From positions 1 through 64,000 of the forward strand of contig JBIIHW010000028.1 of the NCBI GenBank assembly GCA_044235425.1: a stretch of 64,000 nucleotides of DNA, read 5' to 3'. The notes beneath the pieces were generated by a model, which had not been told where the DNA came from, searched no databases, and was given only the letters and a program-made list of their open reading frames with translations. Both the position numbers and the translations under genes were made by a program. The DNA is from JBJSXJ01 sp044235425 (lineage in GTDB: Bacteria > Planctomycetota > Planctomycetia > Pirellulales > Pirellulaceae). Shown here piece by piece: positions 62,409 to 64,000 of this stretch; the first letter of the stretch is position 1, and each line of letters begins with the position of its first letter.

Positions 62409-63710
62409 ATGCAAACCACTCAAGTTGGACTCGTTGGACTCGGCACCGTCGGTACCGGAGTGGCTCGTTTGCTATCCGAACATGGTGAGCGCATCGTGCG
62501 GCAGGCTGGTTGCCGCATGCTCCTCAAACAGGTCGTGGTGCGGGACGTGCGCAAACCGCGCGACATTCAGCTGCCTGCCGACCGGCTCTCCAGCGACCTG
62601 AGCCGCATCACACGCGACCCCGATATCTCGGTGGCGGCGCTGCTGGTGGGCGGTCTGGAGCCCGCTCGCACCATGGCGCTGCAGCTTCTGGAGAGCGGCA
62701 AGGATCTGGTGACAGCCAACAAGGCACTCCTGGCGGAACATGGACCGGAGCTGTTTGATCGAGCTCGCGAACTGGGACGTTCGATCGCCTTCGAAGCGGC
62801 TGTCGCGGGCGGAATTCCGATCATCACGAACATCAGTCAATGTTTGTCGGCGAATCAAATTACGGCATTGCGCGGGATTCTTAATGGCACCTGCAACTAC
62901 ATCATCACGCAGATGGAAGAGCAGGGGATGCCGTTTCGTCGAGCGCTGGAGGATGCGCAGCGGCTAGGGTTCGCCGAGGCTGACCCGACCATGGATATCG
63001 ACGGTAGTGACGCGGCCCAAAAGCTTGCCATCCTCACGCACCTGGCGTTCGGCACTCGGATCCACTGGAAAGATATTCCTCGAGTCGGCATCGACTGCTT
63101 AGATTCCCACGATCTCCGTTATGCCAGCCAACTGGGATATCGCGTGCGACTGATTGCCTCCGCCGAATTAGGCGAGGCGGGGCTGGAGATTTACGTTTCA
63201 CCGACGCTCGTCAAAATCGGTCGACCGCTGTCCGAAGTGCGACAGGCGTACAACGCAGTGACCGTCGTCGGGGATGCGGTGGGGCGGCTCTTCTTTCATG
63301 GCTTGGGAGCGGGCCGCATGCCGACCGCCTCGGCGGTTGTTGCCGATCTGATTGATACCGCCGTGGGGCGCGCACAAATCACATTCCGAGCGCTGGCGCT
63401 CTGGTCGACTCGCGAGGGCCGCATGACGGTCGGCGATCAATCGCAAGTTGCCTGCCGCTATTATCTGCGCTTCAGCGTGGCCGATCATCCGGGTGTCTTG
63501 GCCGAGATTTGCGGAGCGCTAGGTCGTCATCAAATCTCGATTGCATCGCTCATTCAGCACGAAGCTTCCACAGATGACGGCGGCAATGTGCCACTGGTCA
63601 TCATGACGCACTCCGCCAAATCCGGCGATGTGGATCAAGCCGTAGCCGAGATCGAGGCGTTTTCATCGGTTCGAGCGGGCACCGTTCGACTGCGAGTGCT
63701 GGGGGCTTAA
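62409..63710 (+). CDS. hom: Homoserine dehydrogenase
   Basis: 433 residues. NAD(P)-binding VGLVGLGTVGTGVARLL, the catalytic region TANKALLAEHG, GILNGTCNYIITQMEE, DPTMDIDGSDAAQKLAIL, and a C-terminal ACT domain (~350-433: FSVADHPGVLAEICGALG) for feedback inhibition, probably by threonine. It reduces aspartate semialdehyde to homoserine for threonine and methionine. ATG 62409 directly follows GTG 62406. It is co-transcribed with the following apgM-like gene (3-bp gap). Confidence 0.95.
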   Translation: MQTTQVGLVGLGTVGTGVARLLSEHGERIVRQAGCRMLLKQVVVRDVRKPRDIQLPADRLSSDLSRITRDPDISVAALLVGGLEPARTMALQLLESGKDLVTANKALLAEHGPELFDRARELGRSIAFEAAVAGGIPIITNISQCLSANQITALRGILNGTCNYIITQMEEQGMPFRRALEDAQRLGFAEADPTMDIDGSDAAQKLAILTHLAFGTRIHWKDIPRVGIDCLDSHDLRYASQLGYRVRLIASAELGEAGLEIYVSPTLVKIGRPLSEVRQAYNAVTVVGDAVGRLFFHGLGAGRMPTASAVVADLIDTAVGRAQITFRALALWSTREGRMTVGDQSQVACRYYLRFSVADHPGVLAEICGALGRHQISIASLIQHEASTDDGGNVPLVIMTHSAKSGDVDQAVAEIEAFSSVRAGTVRLRVLGA

Positions 63711-63713
63711 CCG

Positions 63714-64000
63714 ATGAAGTATGCGATTGTGATTCCCGATGGATGTGCGGACGAACCGCAAGCTGCACTCGGCGGTCGTACACCGCTGGCGGCCGCGCAC
63801 ACGCCGAACATGGATGCCATTGCGTGCGCGGGAGTCGTCGGCGCGGCAAACAATGTGCCGGCTCATTTACCTGCCGGTTCGGATGTAGCGAATCTGAGTT
63901 TGCTGGGGTACGACCCGAACGAATTCTTCACGGGTCGCGCTCCGTTGGAGGCGGCGGCACAGGGTATTGAACTTGGTCCCGACGACTGGGCGATTCGCTG
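63714..64000 (+). CDS. ApgM-type phosphoglycerate mutase or homoserine kinase analogue (partial)
   Basis: The first 95 residues of a protein cut by the window end: MKYAIVIPDGCADEPQAALG, AHTPNMDAIA, HLPAGSDVANLSLLGYDP and GRAPLEAAAQGIEL are typical of cofactor-independent phosphoglycerate mutase of the archaeal (ApgM) kind, with metal-site Asp9 and Ser62. It starts three bases after hom. ApgM-like genes next to hom have been proposed to stand in for homoserine kinase; which activity applies cannot be judged here. Confidence 0.85.
   Translation, partial: MKYAIVIPDGCADEPQAALGGRTPLAAAHTPNMDAIACAGVVGAANNVPAHLPAGSDVANLSLLGYDPNEFFTGRAPLEAAAQGIELGPDDWAIR

Overview
The window reads as chromosome of a planctomycete, probably of the Pirellulales type. 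Evidence is the DUF1549/DUF1553 + DUF1501 pair, a second orphan DUF1501 protein, a PVC-type multidomain cytochrome with LamG and DUF6797-like regions, a PEP-CTERM protein, DUF4159, very long secreted proteins and abundant intergenic repeats. No rRNA, tRNA or CRISPR array was found.

Left half (1-35 kb). A 124-bp repeat array with nested 15-bp units fills 1-960. It is followed by a COG2509-type FAD oxidoreductase, then a leftward group: EamA transporter, secreted alpha/beta-hydrolase lacking its nucleophile serines, giant c-type cytochrome/LamG/propeller protein, and a membrane-anchored unknown. A rightward pair (enolase-superfamily dehydratase + DHDPS-family lyase) resembles hydroxyproline catabolism. 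From 31.3 to 17.3 kb lies an envelope locus read leftward: secreted TPR protein, a roughly 2,485-residue TPR/beta-sandwich/discoidin-like protein, ExbB, two ExbD, a small membrane protein and a DUF4159 protein. DUF1501 and DUF1549/1553 genes follow.

Centre (35-41 kb). Housekeeping genes: HtrA/DegQ-like protease, nadC, a ComEA-like HhH protein and uvrB.

The most interesting locus is 41.2-50.6 kb, on the minus strand. It is a diversity-generating retroelement (DGR) built into what looks like a conflict (defence or self-recognition) operon. In transcription order it holds a SEFIR-domain protein, a MoxR AAA+ ATPase, a 1,137-residue vWA-like/FGE/FGE sensor, an HRDC accessory protein, a reverse transcriptase with the DGR signature IGALTSQ and YMDD, a 132-bp template repeat (TR), and a second stand-alone FGE sensor. 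Each sensor carries one variable repeat (VR). VR1 differs from the TR at 19 positions and VR2 at 12, and all 31 differences fall on TR adenines. One VR lies inside its gene, ahead of a second FGE domain that is not diversified. A 101-bp direct repeat (100/101 identical) flanks the whole cassette. The sequence supports the DGR directly; the defence role is inferred.

Right part (50.7-64 kb). A PEP-CTERM protein with a clear terminator, an intergenic repeat block related to the left-edge array, a secreted beta-helix/PDZ protein, small secreted proteins, an ECF sigma factor with a likely membrane regulator, a complete feo operon (feoA, feoA, feoB, FeoB-associated Cys-rich protein) behind a Fur-like palindrome, then hom and the start of an apgM-like gene.
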